NCBI GenBank assembly: GCA_964559435.1
Contig: CAZLHI010000002.1
Location: 119,157 to 183,156 of the forward strand
Source of the DNA: Hebobacterum sp964559435
Lineage (GTDB): Bacteria > Armatimonadota > Hebobacteria > Hebobacterales > Hebobacteraceae
DNA: 64,000 nt
Reading direction: 5' to 3'
Shown here piece by piece: positions 34,284-43,391 of the stretch (positions are counted from its first letter, which is position 1; each line of letters starts with the position of its first letter). The notes beneath the pieces were generated by a model that worked only from the letters and a program-made list of their open reading frames with translations, did not search any database and was not told where the DNA came from. Position numbers and translations under genes: made by a program.

Positions 34284-37215
34284 GCGTCAGGCCCCGACGC
34301 AGGTGCCACAGCCATCCCTCGGCCGTTATCGCACTCCACACGAGCCCAACCAGGGCCGACAGTGTGAGCTTCTCCACCAGCCCTGTGATCAGCGCCACCA
34401 CGAGCAGGAGAGGCTTGTAGGGGGCGAGCGAAAAGACGTGGGCGGCGCCATCGTGTCGGATCTCGACACGTCGATCCGCCCCAGAGAGGAGCGCCAACAG
34501 TTCCGCCCGGCGATTCCTCTCTCCAGCGACAACGACGGTGTCGAAGCGCCGCTCGCGCAATGCATTGACTAAGCTGCTCGTTATACGATAGCCGCAGGCC
34601 TCCACGCTGGGGACGGCGATGACCGGGGCCTCGGTCTCGTACCTGGTTTGATCGGCCAAGGACTCCGGTGCGAGGACGGAGACGTCGGCCGCCGGGTAGC
34701 GCTGCTTTATTCGGTCCACGACCCGCCGAGCTGCATCGAGCGCGCCGGCCCGGATCACGAGTGTGGCATGTGGCGGCTCGCGAGGGTCCAACCCCCACTG
34801 GGGCACAGCCCGTCGTCGCACGAACGTCTTCGCGAACAGCTCCGACAGGGCGGCTGTGAGAAGGCGCGTAACCTCTGCGATTCCGCCCCGCAGGCCGCGT
34901 CTTTCCAGCGCTTCTCCAAGGCGGCCCACGAAGGATTGTGGCCGCCATGCCGGCTCCTCCGTCGCGGGCGCGCTCAGCCGGTCCGGCGAGGAGGAAGGCT
35001 CCTGCGCCCATCGCTGGAGCGGTCTCATGACATCCTCTAGGAGCCGGTGTTTCAGCACGTAGTCCCGCGCGCGGCCGGCGGAGCGTCGTCGTCGCGTTTC
35101 GTCTCGTGCGAGACTGAGGAGGGCATTCTTGAGGCCCTCCGCGTCGCCCGGCGCGAAGGTTGCGCCCAGCCGTTCCTGTTCGATCACGTGGCTGATCTCC
35201 GTACCAAGGCTTGTGACCACAGGCAGGCCGGCCCGGACCATGTCCAGTATTCGATACCGGCATCCTATCAGCATCTCGTAGCTGTACCGATCGACGTTGA
35301 TGCCGATATCGCTTTCGAAGTAGTAGTCGGGTACGTTCTCGTTCGGCACCCAGCCCGCGAAGACGAACCGGTCGGCCAGGTCGCTTCCCTCCACAAGCGT
35401 GCGGAAGCGGTAGAAGGTGGTCTCGTCGCGGCCGGGCATGGCCCCGCCCAAGGAGACGAACCTGAGGCGCGGCTCTTCTTGCATGGCGGAGGTCAGGCCT
35501 TCGAATAGTGTGTCTACGTCCGTCCACGTGTTGTAGCCGCCCGCCCAGAGGACGACGAAGTCTTTCTCTCCGACGAGGGTGCCGCGGAGGACGCGGCGGG
35601 CGTGGCGATATGACTCAGGCTCGACGGCGTTCGGCATGTAGTGGATTCGATCCTCACCGTAGCTGGTGCCCTTGAGCCGGCCGATGGCGGCCAGCTCTCC
35701 GATGAGGGCGAACTTCTGGCGCATGGACACGACAGAGAACGCGTCGGCGCGCGCAATCGCCGCTCGCTCCCACTTCCATGCCTCCGACACAGGGGCCTCG
35801 TTGCCGACCACGGCCGCCTGGGACTGTGCCTCCGTCATGGCATAGCCGTTCAAGTCCGCCCAGAGCGGGGCCTGGGACGAAAGGCGGGAGGCGGCCCACG
35901 TCGCGTAGGCGTGAACCGCGACTATCGCCTCCGGCTGGGTCCGCTCGCAGAGGTCCTGAAGCATCCGGCCGTCTTCGAAAGTCGCGTGATCGAGCGAGTA
36001 GTAGGTGAAATGGCCGCCCCGGAAGCGGAGTGCGCGTGGCCGATCGCGTTCCTGTTCGTAGGCGCCGGCCATTCGAACGGCCACGAGCGTCACCTCGTGG
36101 CCCGCAGCCAGCAGCGCGAGGGTCACATGCCAGGTCCGGAAGCAGAGAGCGCCCAGCCTTCGCTCCCGCTCGAAGGGAAGCGGCGCGAAGCCGACGACCA
36201 AGATGCGTTTCCCGCGGCCGGTGGATCCAAAGAGAATCCGACCTGCGTCCGTCGCCTCATCCGCGGGCCCAGATAGAGCCAGGGCGATGGCGCGCTGGTC
36301 GCTGAGCATCTCCCTACGCCGCGCTCGACAGCGCGACATCAGCAATTCGGGCAGCTGCGCGACCGCCCGTAGGAAGAACGGTGGCATCCTCGGCTCGAGG
36401 GCCGGCCGCATCAGCCGGCTCCACAGCGCCCTGAAGTGCTCGCGAAGCAGACGGGAGTCGGTGAGCACTTTCCAGGTGAAAAGCAAGCTGTTCTTGCCGA
36501 ACATGAGATCGACGTAGCCCCCGGGAAAGTTCTCGGGGCTGTTGGTCCGGCGGTGCGCGTGAACCATGCGGCTCCTTGGCTCGTAGATGACCTGGCAGCC
36601 CATTTTCTGAGCACGGTAGGAGACGTCGAGGTCCTCGAAGTAGAACGGGCGGAACAATCGATCGAATCCGCCGAGCTCAAAGAAGCGATCGCGGCGCACT
36701 GCGCTGGAGCCCCCACCAGCGTAGAGCACCCTGACCGGTTCGTCAGTGATGGGGTGCTCGTGCTGGAGCACGAAGAAGCCGTCCTCGAAGCGGGCCCTGA
36801 CCAAGCCGGTCTCCTGGACGAAGCCGCCGGCCACGCGGCGCGGCTTCATCTCTATGTGGGCAGTCACTGCGAAGACGGAGGGGTTCTCGAAGTGGCGTAG
36901 CAGCGGCGGGAGGAAGTCTGGCGCCACATGCATGTCGTTGTTCAGGAATACCAATACGTCACCCTCTGCCACGCGAGCCGCACTGTTGTTCGCGCGCGCG
37001 AAGCGCACGTTGCGCTCCAGCGCCAGCAATCTCACCTCCGGGAACTCACGCCGGACGAACTCCACTGTGTCGTCACTGCTCGCGTCGTCCACCACGATCA
37101 CCTCGTGGCGGCCGCCGGCGTGAGCGACAGCTCGGAGAACGCGAGGCAGGCACGTCTCTAGGAGATGGCGCCCGTTCCAGGTGGATATGACCAGGCTCGC
37201 GCGAAGTTGGCTCAC
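34258..37215 (-). CDS. GT2-GT4 double glycosyltransferase with C-terminal GT9-N-lobe-like module
   Basis: 985 aa, three parts. Residues 1-270: GT2 (LVISTWNGRHLLE, VVDDASSDDTVEFV, VFLNNDMHV, FEDLDVSYRAQ). Residues 335-760: GT-B/GT4 (ILVVGFAPLPFERERRLG, IHYMPNAVEPESY, VLWAGGYNTWTD, FAGWVPNENVP and the GCRYRILDMVRAGLPVVTS donor region). Residues 814-985: the recurrent module, with RFDTVVVAGERN (890-901), LLALLSGADRRVEI and two hydrophobic helices at the C-terminus. A single protein could add two sugars in sequence. Its ATG overlaps the epimerase stop by 4 nt. Confidence 0.85.
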   Translation of the reverse strand: MSQLRASLVISTWNGRHLLETCLPRVLRAVAHAGGRHEVIVVDDASSDDTVEFVRREFPEVRLLALERNVRFARANNSAARVAEGDVLVFLNNDMHVAPDFLPPLLRHFENPSVFAVTAHIEMKPRRVAGGFVQETGLVRARFEDGFFVLQHEHPITDEPVRVLYAGGGSSAVRRDRFFELGGFDRLFRPFYFEDLDVSYRAQKMGCQVIYEPRSRMVHAHRRTNSPENFPGGYVDLMFGKNSLLFTWKVLTDSRLLREHFRALWSRLMRPALEPRMPPFFLRAVAQLPELLMSRCRARRREMLSDQRAIALALSGPADEATDAGRILFGSTGRGKRILVVGFAPLPFERERRLGALCFRTWHVTLALLAAGHEVTLVAVRMAGAYEQERDRPRALRFRGGHFTYYSLDHATFEDGRMLQDLCERTQPEAIVAVHAYATWAASRLSSQAPLWADLNGYAMTEAQSQAAVVGNEAPVSEAWKWERAAIARADAFSVVSMRQKFALIGELAAIGRLKGTSYGEDRIHYMPNAVEPESYRHARRVLRGTLVGEKDFVVLWAGGYNTWTDVDTLFEGLTSAMQEEPRLRFVSLGGAMPGRDETTFYRFRTLVEGSDLADRFVFAGWVPNENVPDYYFESDIGINVDRYSYEMLIGCRYRILDMVRAGLPVVTSLGTEISHVIEQERLGATFAPGDAEGLKNALLSLARDETRRRRSAGRARDYVLKHRLLEDVMRPLQRWAQEPSSSPDRLSAPATEEPAWRPQSFVGRLGEALERRGLRGGIAEVTRLLTAALSELFAKTFVRRRAVPQWGLDPREPPHATLVIRAGALDAARRVVDRIKQRYPAADVSVLAPESLADQTRYETEAPVIAVPSVEACGYRITSSLVNALRERRFDTVVVAGERNRRAELLALLSGADRRVEIRHDGAAHVFSLAPYKPLLLVVALITGLVEKLTLSALVGLVWSAITAEGWLWHLRRGLTRGGSKAEA

Positions 37216-38252
37216 GACTGACTTCGTTCGCCGGAAGTGATGTCGTTCCGCTCGTCTTCAGTGAGCCAGATATGCGGAGCCTTCGCGCTCGGCAGCTCCA
37301 GCCGCTCCTCCCGCCAGGTCTGAGGCCCCTTTGAACGGGCCCATTCCGCCATCCGGCGAACCCCCTCCCTCACTCCGAAGCGCTCCTCATAGCCCAGGAG
37401 GTCCACAGACCTTTGCCACGTGCAGAAAGCATTCTTCACTTCACGCGGGCGATCGGGCAGGTGAATAACCTCAGCATCGGTATCGAACTCTGCGATCACC
37501 ATGCGCAGCATCTCGTTGACTGTTATCGGCCTCTTCCCGCCCACATTCACGACCTGGCCGTCGAGCTCCGGCCTGAGCTCTGCGGCTCGCAGAAAGGCGG
37601 GGAGCGAGTCGCCAATGTAGCTGAACGCCCTTCTCTGCTCGCCGTCTCCGTAGACGTACACCGGTTCGCCGCGCATTATCCGATTCATGAAAATACCGAC
37701 CACATTTCGGAACGGATCGCATAGGCTCTGGCGCTCTCCGAAGACATTGTGTGGCCGCATGATCGTGTACATGAACTCGTGGACATCGGCGAGAATCTCT
37801 GTCATCTCCTCCATGGCCGTCTTGTTGACGCCATAGACGTCGGCCGGCCGGCGCGGCATAGTCTCGTCGAAGGGAGCCTTCTGGTCCCCGTAGACTGCCA
37901 TCGAGCTGTAGAGAACCACTTTCTTCACGCCGTTTCTGAGTGCAGGCACGATCACGTTCGCGTATGCCATCAGGTTTCGTCCACATACGTCGCGGGGCTG
38001 AAACTGGGATGCGCCTTCGCGGGCGTTGGCTGCAAGGTGGCAGAGGACCTCGGCTGGATTCTCGCGAAGGATTGCCTCGGCCCTGTCAGCATCCCGCAGA
38101 TCGACCTCGAAGAAACGCACCGCCTCGGGGACGTTCTCCCTGGACCCGCCGCTCAGATCGTCTATCCCCACCACTTCGTGCCCGGCGGCCGCCAGCCCCT
38201 GGGCCACGTGCCCTCCCATGAAGCCGGCGACCCCGGTGACCATCACTCTCAT
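37212..38252 (-). CDS. NAD-dependent sugar epimerase/dehydratase (SDR)
   Basis: 346 aa. Rossmann glycine motif VTGVAGFMGGHV, DLRD, LCHLAANARE, SSMAVYG, and the catalytic YGVNK (Tyr-x3-Lys) are all present. Extended SDR of the GalE/RmlB type, acting on an NDP-sugar; the C-terminal half has VYGDGEQRRAFSYIGD as in UDP-glucose 4-epimerases. The exact sugar cannot be read. Part of the polysaccharide operon, supplying a donor. Confidence 0.9.
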   Translation of the reverse strand: MRVMVTGVAGFMGGHVAQGLAAAGHEVVGIDDLSGGSRENVPEAVRFFEVDLRDADRAEAILRENPAEVLCHLAANAREGASQFQPRDVCGRNLMAYANVIVPALRNGVKKVVLYSSMAVYGDQKAPFDETMPRRPADVYGVNKTAMEEMTEILADVHEFMYTIMRPHNVFGERQSLCDPFRNVVGIFMNRIMRGEPVYVYGDGEQRRAFSYIGDSLPAFLRAAELRPELDGQVVNVGGKRPITVNEMLRMVIAEFDTDAEVIHLPDRPREVKNAFCTWQRSVDLLGYEERFGVREGVRRMAEWARSKGPQTWREERLELPSAKAPHIWLTEDERNDITSGERSQS

Positions 38253-38275
38253 CCGCCTCTCCTCGCTGAACAGGT

Positions 38276-38800
38276 TCAGAAGCTGTCGTCAGGACTATCT
38301 TTTGTTTGGCCAACTGCCGGTCCTGCCGCTCTCGCCGCAAGGGCCTCGGTGAGATCGGCGGCCCCCGCCAGCAGCATGAGAGGAAGCAGGACCATGAGGG
38401 CCATCCCGCCGGCATAGAGCTCTTGGAGCATCTGCAGCACCGCTCGGGCCGCCCCAAGCCCAACCCCGTGTCGGCGCGCCAGAAGGCCGTCCTCACAGAG
38501 AACGGTCTCGCGCGCTCGCGCAATTGCGGCAAGCAAGACTGCCTTCCAGTAGGCCCGCGTTGCATACTGATCCCGCCCGTGTGCAACGACGGCCAGGTCG
38601 AACCGGCGCCGTCTGAGCTCGGCCGCCAGGCTGCGCGGCCGAGCGTGACGCCAGTCGATGACTTCGTCCGCGCCCGCTCTTTCGTCAGAGGCCGCCACGG
38701 CGACGATGCTCGTGTCCGGATGGGTCTGCCTGAGTTCGACAAGCAGCCGTCCGAAGACCTCCGTTGGCACAAGGCGTAGGGCGAGCACGCGCCGGGCCAT
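38276..38800 (-). CDS. Stand-alone GT9-N-lobe-like module with C-terminal membrane helix
   Basis: 174 aa. RRVLALRLVPTEVFGRLLVE at the start, helix then IVAVAASDER, RRFDLAVVAHGRDQ (central strand), and WKAVLLAAIARARETVL. A hydrophobic stretch at about 131-150 and a short tail follow. The start matches the second module of the radical SAM gene (RRVLLLRLMPTRDL). No NDP-sugar-binding half. Separated by 3 bp from the upstream GT2 gene. Function unknown. Confidence 0.6.
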   Translation of the reverse strand: MARRVLALRLVPTEVFGRLLVELRQTHPDTSIVAVAASDERAGADEVIDWRHARPRSLAAELRRRRFDLAVVAHGRDQYATRAYWKAVLLAAIARARETVLCEDGLLARRHGVGLGAARAVLQMLQELYAGGMALMVLLPLMLLAGAADLTEALAARAAGPAVGQTKDSPDDSF

Positions 38801-38803
38801 CCG

Positions 38804-39775
38804 CTAACCCTCCGGCGGCCGGCGCGTGTGGCGCGCCCCCATCGCCAGGAGTTCCTCGAATCGCGCCACCGGCGCGGCTCGCCGCCGCCGAATCGCGCGC
38901 CGCCGGCTCAGCATCCGCGGCATCTGCGCAAACGCGCCCAGCAAAGCCAGCGGCAGCACAGTTCCGTCGCCTCTTCGCATCAGAGACGAGCAGGCCGTGC
39001 GCAGGCCCCTCCACAGTCCGAGCACGTGCCGCAGCAGCGAGGAAAGGGGCCAATCCTTGGCCCACACGTGCACCGTGTTGCGCAGCCCAAGGAAGACGGC
39101 CCTTTTGCTCCTGATCTCCCTCGATACGCCCTCCCGATGCTTGATGACCGCGGTCGGGACATAACGCGCACGCCACCCGGCCCACTGCGCCCGCCAGTTC
39201 AGGTCCGCGTCCTCGAAGCTGATGAAAAAGTCGCGATCGAACAGGCCGATCTCCTCCAGCATCTTCCTGCGATAGAGCGCAGCCCCCGCGCACGCGCCCA
39301 GGATCTCCCGCGGCTGGTTGAACCACGGTGCATCCGGCTGTCCTCGCCCAATGTCGACCACGACGCCGTCCGGGCCGCACGCGTGCCCCGCAGAGTTGAT
39401 CAGGCTCGGGTCGTCGTAGTAGACCATCTTTGGGGTGCACATGCCCAGGCCTGGGTCCACAGCGATAGCCTTGACCAGTTCCTCCAGATAGCGGGCGTCC
39501 AGCTCCGTATCGTTGTTGAGCAGAGCAATGAACTCCCCACGGCTGCGGCGGATTCCCTCATTCACTGGCCGGGAGAACCCGAAGTTCTTCGAGAACCGGA
39601 CTACGTTCACCTCGGGGTACCGCTCGTTCACCAGCTCCACCGACCCGTCCGTGGACCCGTTGTCCGGCATGATGATCTCGAAGTCCCGAAAGGTCTGATG
39701 CCGGATCGAGTCCAAGCAGTCCGGCAGGAGATGCGCGCCGTTCCAGTTCAGAACGACAACCGAGACCTTTGGCAT
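38804..39775 (-). CDS. GT2-family glycosyltransferase
   Basis: 323 aa from the ATG at 39775, which overlaps the previous stop (TGATG). VSVVVLNWNGAHLLPDCLDSI, PDNGSTDGSVE, FGFSRPVNEGI, LLNNDTELDARYLEE, and SFEDADLNWRAQWAGW give a complete GT-A site. Rhamnosyltransferase-like. The C-terminal 100 residues are strongly basic and likely membrane-associated. Confidence 0.93.
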   Translation of the reverse strand: MPKVSVVVLNWNGAHLLPDCLDSIRHQTFRDFEIIMPDNGSTDGSVELVNERYPEVNVVRFSKNFGFSRPVNEGIRRSRGEFIALLNNDTELDARYLEELVKAIAVDPGLGMCTPKMVYYDDPSLINSAGHACGPDGVVVDIGRGQPDAPWFNQPREILGACAGAALYRRKMLEEIGLFDRDFFISFEDADLNWRAQWAGWRARYVPTAVIKHREGVSREIRSKRAVFLGLRNTVHVWAKDWPLSSLLRHVLGLWRGLRTACSSLMRRGDGTVLPLALLGAFAQMPRMLSRRRAIRRRRAAPVARFEELLAMGARHTRRPPEG

Positions 39776-40872
39776 CAGCTTCCCTTGGCGCTTCGTCCGA
39801 TCCCCAGCTTCCGCAGCGCAGACCACCCGAGCCGGGCGAACCCCTCGCACCAACGGTAGAGGCGGCGAGAGGTGACGCGCTCCCATTCTTGCTTCACACG
39901 CCGCAGCTCGGCACGGAGTTGGACAAGCTCCTCCTTGTCCGGGTCCATCGTGCCGAAGATCTCGCGCACCCACCCGCGCCCGGCTTCTGTCCGAGCACCG
40001 TCGTCGCTGAGGGCCTCGACGTCAGCCCATGCCGGCGGCCGTTCGCCGGTGAGACCCTCCCGCACGCCGAGCGCGAAGGCGTACTCCGTCGCGGCCTCCC
40101 AGAACTTCAACGCCGTAGTCATCCGGGCGGAATGGGCGATGCCGGCCCCGACTTTGAGTTCCGGATGCTTTCGATAGAGAAGGGCTGCAGACATTCCCGT
40201 GGTACGCTGCCTGGCGAGATGCTGTTGGAACGTTGTTGGGTGGTGGTGATACGTCTCGGCGCTCGGCCGGTAGATGATGCGCAGCCCGCGCTGCTTCATC
40301 CGGTACGCTATCTCCATGTCCTCGAAGGCGGCATGCTTGAAGTCTTCGTCGAACCCGCCGACTTGCTCCAGCCAGTGCCGCTTCACCGAGCAGTTGGCCG
40401 TGTAGAAGTGCCAGATCGCCACATCGTCGGGGTCTTCGATCGTGCTGAACCCAAACTGCGGGCCGGTCTCGAGATAGGCCATGAAAGGCGTCTTCTCGAT
40501 CTCGGGATGCCACGTGACCAGCCCCACCACGCCGACATCGCCGTGTTCGTCGTGGGCCGCGAGATGCTCCGCCACCAGGTTATCGGCCGGCAAGCAATCA
40601 TCGCCGGTGAAGAGGATGATCTGACCCCGCGCTTCTAGCACGCCCAGGTTGCGGGCGGCCGCGGGCCCTTTGTTCTCCTGCCGGAAGTACCGAAGTCGCG
40701 CCTCCGGGGCCCCTACGGACTCGACGATCTCCCTCGTGGCGTCGGTCGAGCCGTCGTCCACGACCACAATCTCATAGTCCGATGGGGACGCCGTCTGATC
40801 GAGCAGGCCGCGCAGCGCGCGGCCGAGCAGGTCGGCGCGGTTGTGGGTTGGCACGACGATCGTCAGCCTCAC
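39775..40872 (-). CDS. GT2-family glycosyltransferase with recurrent C-terminal tail
   Basis: 365 aa from a GTG at 40872 overlapping the previous stop (GTGA). LTIVVPTHNRADLLGRAL, VVDDGSTDATRE, KGPAAARNLGV, FTGDDCLPA in place of the DxD, and FEDMEIAYRMKQRGLRIIY. The last 37 residues, WERVTSRRLYRWCEGFARLG and onwards, match the tail of the upstream pyruvyltransferase-GT4 protein and may be an amphipathic membrane-docking element. Confidence 0.92.
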   Translation of the reverse strand: MRLTIVVPTHNRADLLGRALRGLLDQTASPSDYEIVVVDDGSTDATREIVESVGAPEARLRYFRQENKGPAAARNLGVLEARGQIILFTGDDCLPADNLVAEHLAAHDEHGDVGVVGLVTWHPEIEKTPFMAYLETGPQFGFSTIEDPDDVAIWHFYTANCSVKRHWLEQVGGFDEDFKHAAFEDMEIAYRMKQRGLRIIYRPSAETYHHHPTTFQQHLARQRTTGMSAALLYRKHPELKVGAGIAHSARMTTALKFWEAATEYAFALGVREGLTGERPPAWADVEALSDDGARTEAGRGWVREIFGTMDPDKEELVQLRAELRRVKQEWERVTSRRLYRWCEGFARLGWSALRKLGIGRSAKGS

Positions 40873-43391
40873 TGCTTCATTCCCAGTGCGCGCAGCACCG
40901 CCCATCCGGCGCGGGCCGCGGTTGCCGACCAACGATGCAGTCGCCGCGAGGTCATATGCTCGAACTCCCGCTGGAGCCGCCTGAGCTCAGCATCTGCGGA
41001 CTGGGCCCATTCCCGCATCCGCTGGGCCTCGTACGCGCGGTCGGCTGCGAGCTTGGCAAGGTAATCCGCGTGGCTGCGCAGCGCGTCGACGGCCGCCCGG
41101 CGTTGCTGCGCGCTGCCCCGCGCGTCATGGAGCGCCAGCGCCAGACGGTAGCCCTCAAGTGTGCTTTCAGCGGCCCGGCGCCAGGAGCAGCGCTCGCGGA
41201 TACGTGCTCGCAGTTCCTCGCGTGGAGCGGACTCGTAGGCCTCCAGCACGGCCTGCTTGATGGATCGAATGCTCCGAGGATCACAGTACCATGCCGAGTC
41301 GCCGAAGTACTCTCGGGCCGTGCCCCGATCGGTGGTGACTATGTTACATCCCGCGGCCGCGGCCTCGAGGCTGGATAGCCCGGGTGTCTCAAACCAGCCC
41401 GTCAAGGCGTGGACCCTCGCGGCCGCGTAGGCGCCGGCCAGCTGCTCGTGCGGCAAGGCATCGATGAAGACGACATGCTCGTCGGCATAGCGCCGGCATA
41501 GGTCACGATACTCCGGGGGATTCGCCTGCCCGATGACGACTAGCGGTATCCCGGTCCCGCGCAGCGCGGCCACCAGGGCGAGCTGGTTCTTGCGCTTCTC
41601 GACCCTTCCGGCGCATAAGACGAAGTCGCGGAGCCCGTATCGCTCCACGAACGGCTCGGGATCGGCGTCGAAGAACGCTTCTCCCACGGCATTCGTGACG
41701 ACGACAGTTCGGCTTGCGTCCGTTCCATACGTGTCCGCAAGAAGGGCTGCCTCTCCGCGGGCGTTGGGCAGGTAGACCGCGGCGCACTCGATGGCGGCCC
41801 GCCGGAGCTGATCGAGTCGCGCTCTGTGCCGAGTCTCGATCGGATCTGGCGCCGGGGCCCGTTGCGGTTCGGGCGGCCCCTCCGTCGGAGGCGGCAGCAG
41901 CCAGTAGTCCGGGTCTCCCCATTCCCAGAACTCGCCGAAATCCCAGTAGACGGTAGACAGTGCTACCGGCTTGCCCGCCTGCACGGCGTCCAAGCAGTGT
42001 CGGAACGGCTCCTCCGGCCGTCCGAGATTGAACGTGTGGACCAGGTCGAACGCCGACAAGTCAGGGGATGCCTCGGCGCTGACTTCGACCTGCACTCCGA
42101 GGTCTTCCAATGCCCGCCTCGTCTCGCTCATCTGGACACTGTTGCCGCCGCCGCGCTCGAGGTAATCGGACCGTATCCGCATCAGTGCTCGAATCTCTCG
42201 GGCGGGGACCGCAGGGGCTGCGGCCGGCCACGCCACGCGAGCGCGACCTGTCTCCAGCAGCTCCTTTGCGAGGTCGGCCGATACGGCGGCGGCCTCACGC
42301 AGTTCGTTCCGCTTTAGTTCGAGCCGTGGCCGCACCTCCTCATCGGCCAGCAGAGCAGAGCACGATCGGGCGAGTGCTTCGGCGCTCAGCTCGGAGAGTG
42401 GGTGGGCATCCTCCTCCGCGCCGGCAGCCCGGGCAAATTCCTCCACCTTGGGATCGTAGCATAGGCCTGCAAATGGCGTCCCGGCGCTGAGCGCCAGCAG
42501 AAGAGCATGCATTCGCATTCCGATGACGAGGTCACACTGTAAGAGGAGGGCGACGAGCTCGGCCGGCGACGGAGAAGCTTCCGCAAGGACGGGCCGACAG
42601 TCGCTGGCGGACTCCGCCAGTTCTCGGAGCACCGGGAGGTCGTCGTCATACACGCGCTGGAAAGGCAGCAAGAGAGCCGTCCCGCCGAGCGCTTCTCGAA
42701 CGAGTCGCAGGGCCTTCGCCGTCGTAGAGACGCACCGCTCGCGCTCAGGTGCGTCCCCCCACGGACGCAGATTCACCGCTATCCACGGGCGCGGCCGGCC
42801 CGAAAGGCCGAGTCGCTCGGCGATGTCCGACTCTGCTGCGGGTGTGACCATTATCGCCGGGTCTGCCGATAGGTGCAGCCGAGACCTCGGAACGCCGCAA
42901 TCAGCCAACAGGTCAGCGGACAGCCGGTCGCGGACTGTAACAACTCGCGACTGGGTGCACACGAACTTGGCGACCTGTCGCGCGCCCGTTGTCGCCAGGG
43001 GGCCGGCGCCGACGCTGTAAAGCATGGCCGGGCGTTCTGCGGCCGCGGCCGCGGCGACTATCCTCGCTGCCTCGTAGAGCCACTGACGGTCCGGGCGATC
43101 GCCGAGCAGTCGGCTGAGATCGGCCTCGTATCCGATGTCATAGAGAAGGCCGCCGCCACCTACGATGACGAGAGCGGCCTCTTCGATGGAGCGTCCCAGC
43201 TCAGCGCGGTCGTCGTACGAGACGGCAGTGGCACCGAAGTGCCCGAGAAGCGACTCGACTTCCGGCCCGCCCGCGACGCGAACGCGACGAGACGGCAGGA
43301 CGGCCTTCAGCTGAGCGAGCATGCCCCAGAGGATCGCGTCATCGCCTACGTTCGTGTAGCCTGCGGCGCCGCAGATAAGTACGTGGCTCAC
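40869..43391 (-). CDS. Polysaccharide pyruvyltransferase (CsaB-like) fused to GT4 glycosyltransferase
   Basis: 840 aa from a GTG at 43391 (GTGA overlap). Residues 1-375 are CsaB/PssM-like: VLICGAAGYTNVGDDAILWG, VIVGGGGLLYDIG, YSVGAGPL, VVTVRDRLSADLL, LVIGMRMHALLLAL. CsaB-type enzymes add pyruvate ketals to cell-wall glycans. Residues 405-750 are a GT4 (NAVGEAFF, LCAGRVEKRKNQLALV, GWFETPGLSSLEAAAAGCNIV). The C-terminus is a coiled coil ending in the tail FEHMTSRRLHRW. Transfer and modification would be coupled in one chain. Confidence 0.9.
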   Translation of the reverse strand: MSHVLICGAAGYTNVGDDAILWGMLAQLKAVLPSRRVRVAGGPEVESLLGHFGATAVSYDDRAELGRSIEEAALVIVGGGGLLYDIGYEADLSRLLGDRPDRQWLYEAARIVAAAAAAERPAMLYSVGAGPLATTGARQVAKFVCTQSRVVTVRDRLSADLLADCGVPRSRLHLSADPAIMVTPAAESDIAERLGLSGRPRPWIAVNLRPWGDAPERERCVSTTAKALRLVREALGGTALLLPFQRVYDDDLPVLRELAESASDCRPVLAEASPSPAELVALLLQCDLVIGMRMHALLLALSAGTPFAGLCYDPKVEEFARAAGAEEDAHPLSELSAEALARSCSALLADEEVRPRLELKRNELREAAAVSADLAKELLETGRARVAWPAAAPAVPAREIRALMRIRSDYLERGGGNSVQMSETRRALEDLGVQVEVSAEASPDLSAFDLVHTFNLGRPEEPFRHCLDAVQAGKPVALSTVYWDFGEFWEWGDPDYWLLPPPTEGPPEPQRAPAPDPIETRHRARLDQLRRAAIECAAVYLPNARGEAALLADTYGTDASRTVVVTNAVGEAFFDADPEPFVERYGLRDFVLCAGRVEKRKNQLALVAALRGTGIPLVVIGQANPPEYRDLCRRYADEHVVFIDALPHEQLAGAYAAARVHALTGWFETPGLSSLEAAAAGCNIVTTDRGTAREYFGDSAWYCDPRSIRSIKQAVLEAYESAPREELRARIRERCSWRRAAESTLEGYRLALALHDARGSAQQRRAAVDALRSHADYLAKLAADRAYEAQRMREWAQSADAELRRLQREFEHMTSRRLHRWSATAARAGWAVLRALGMKQ

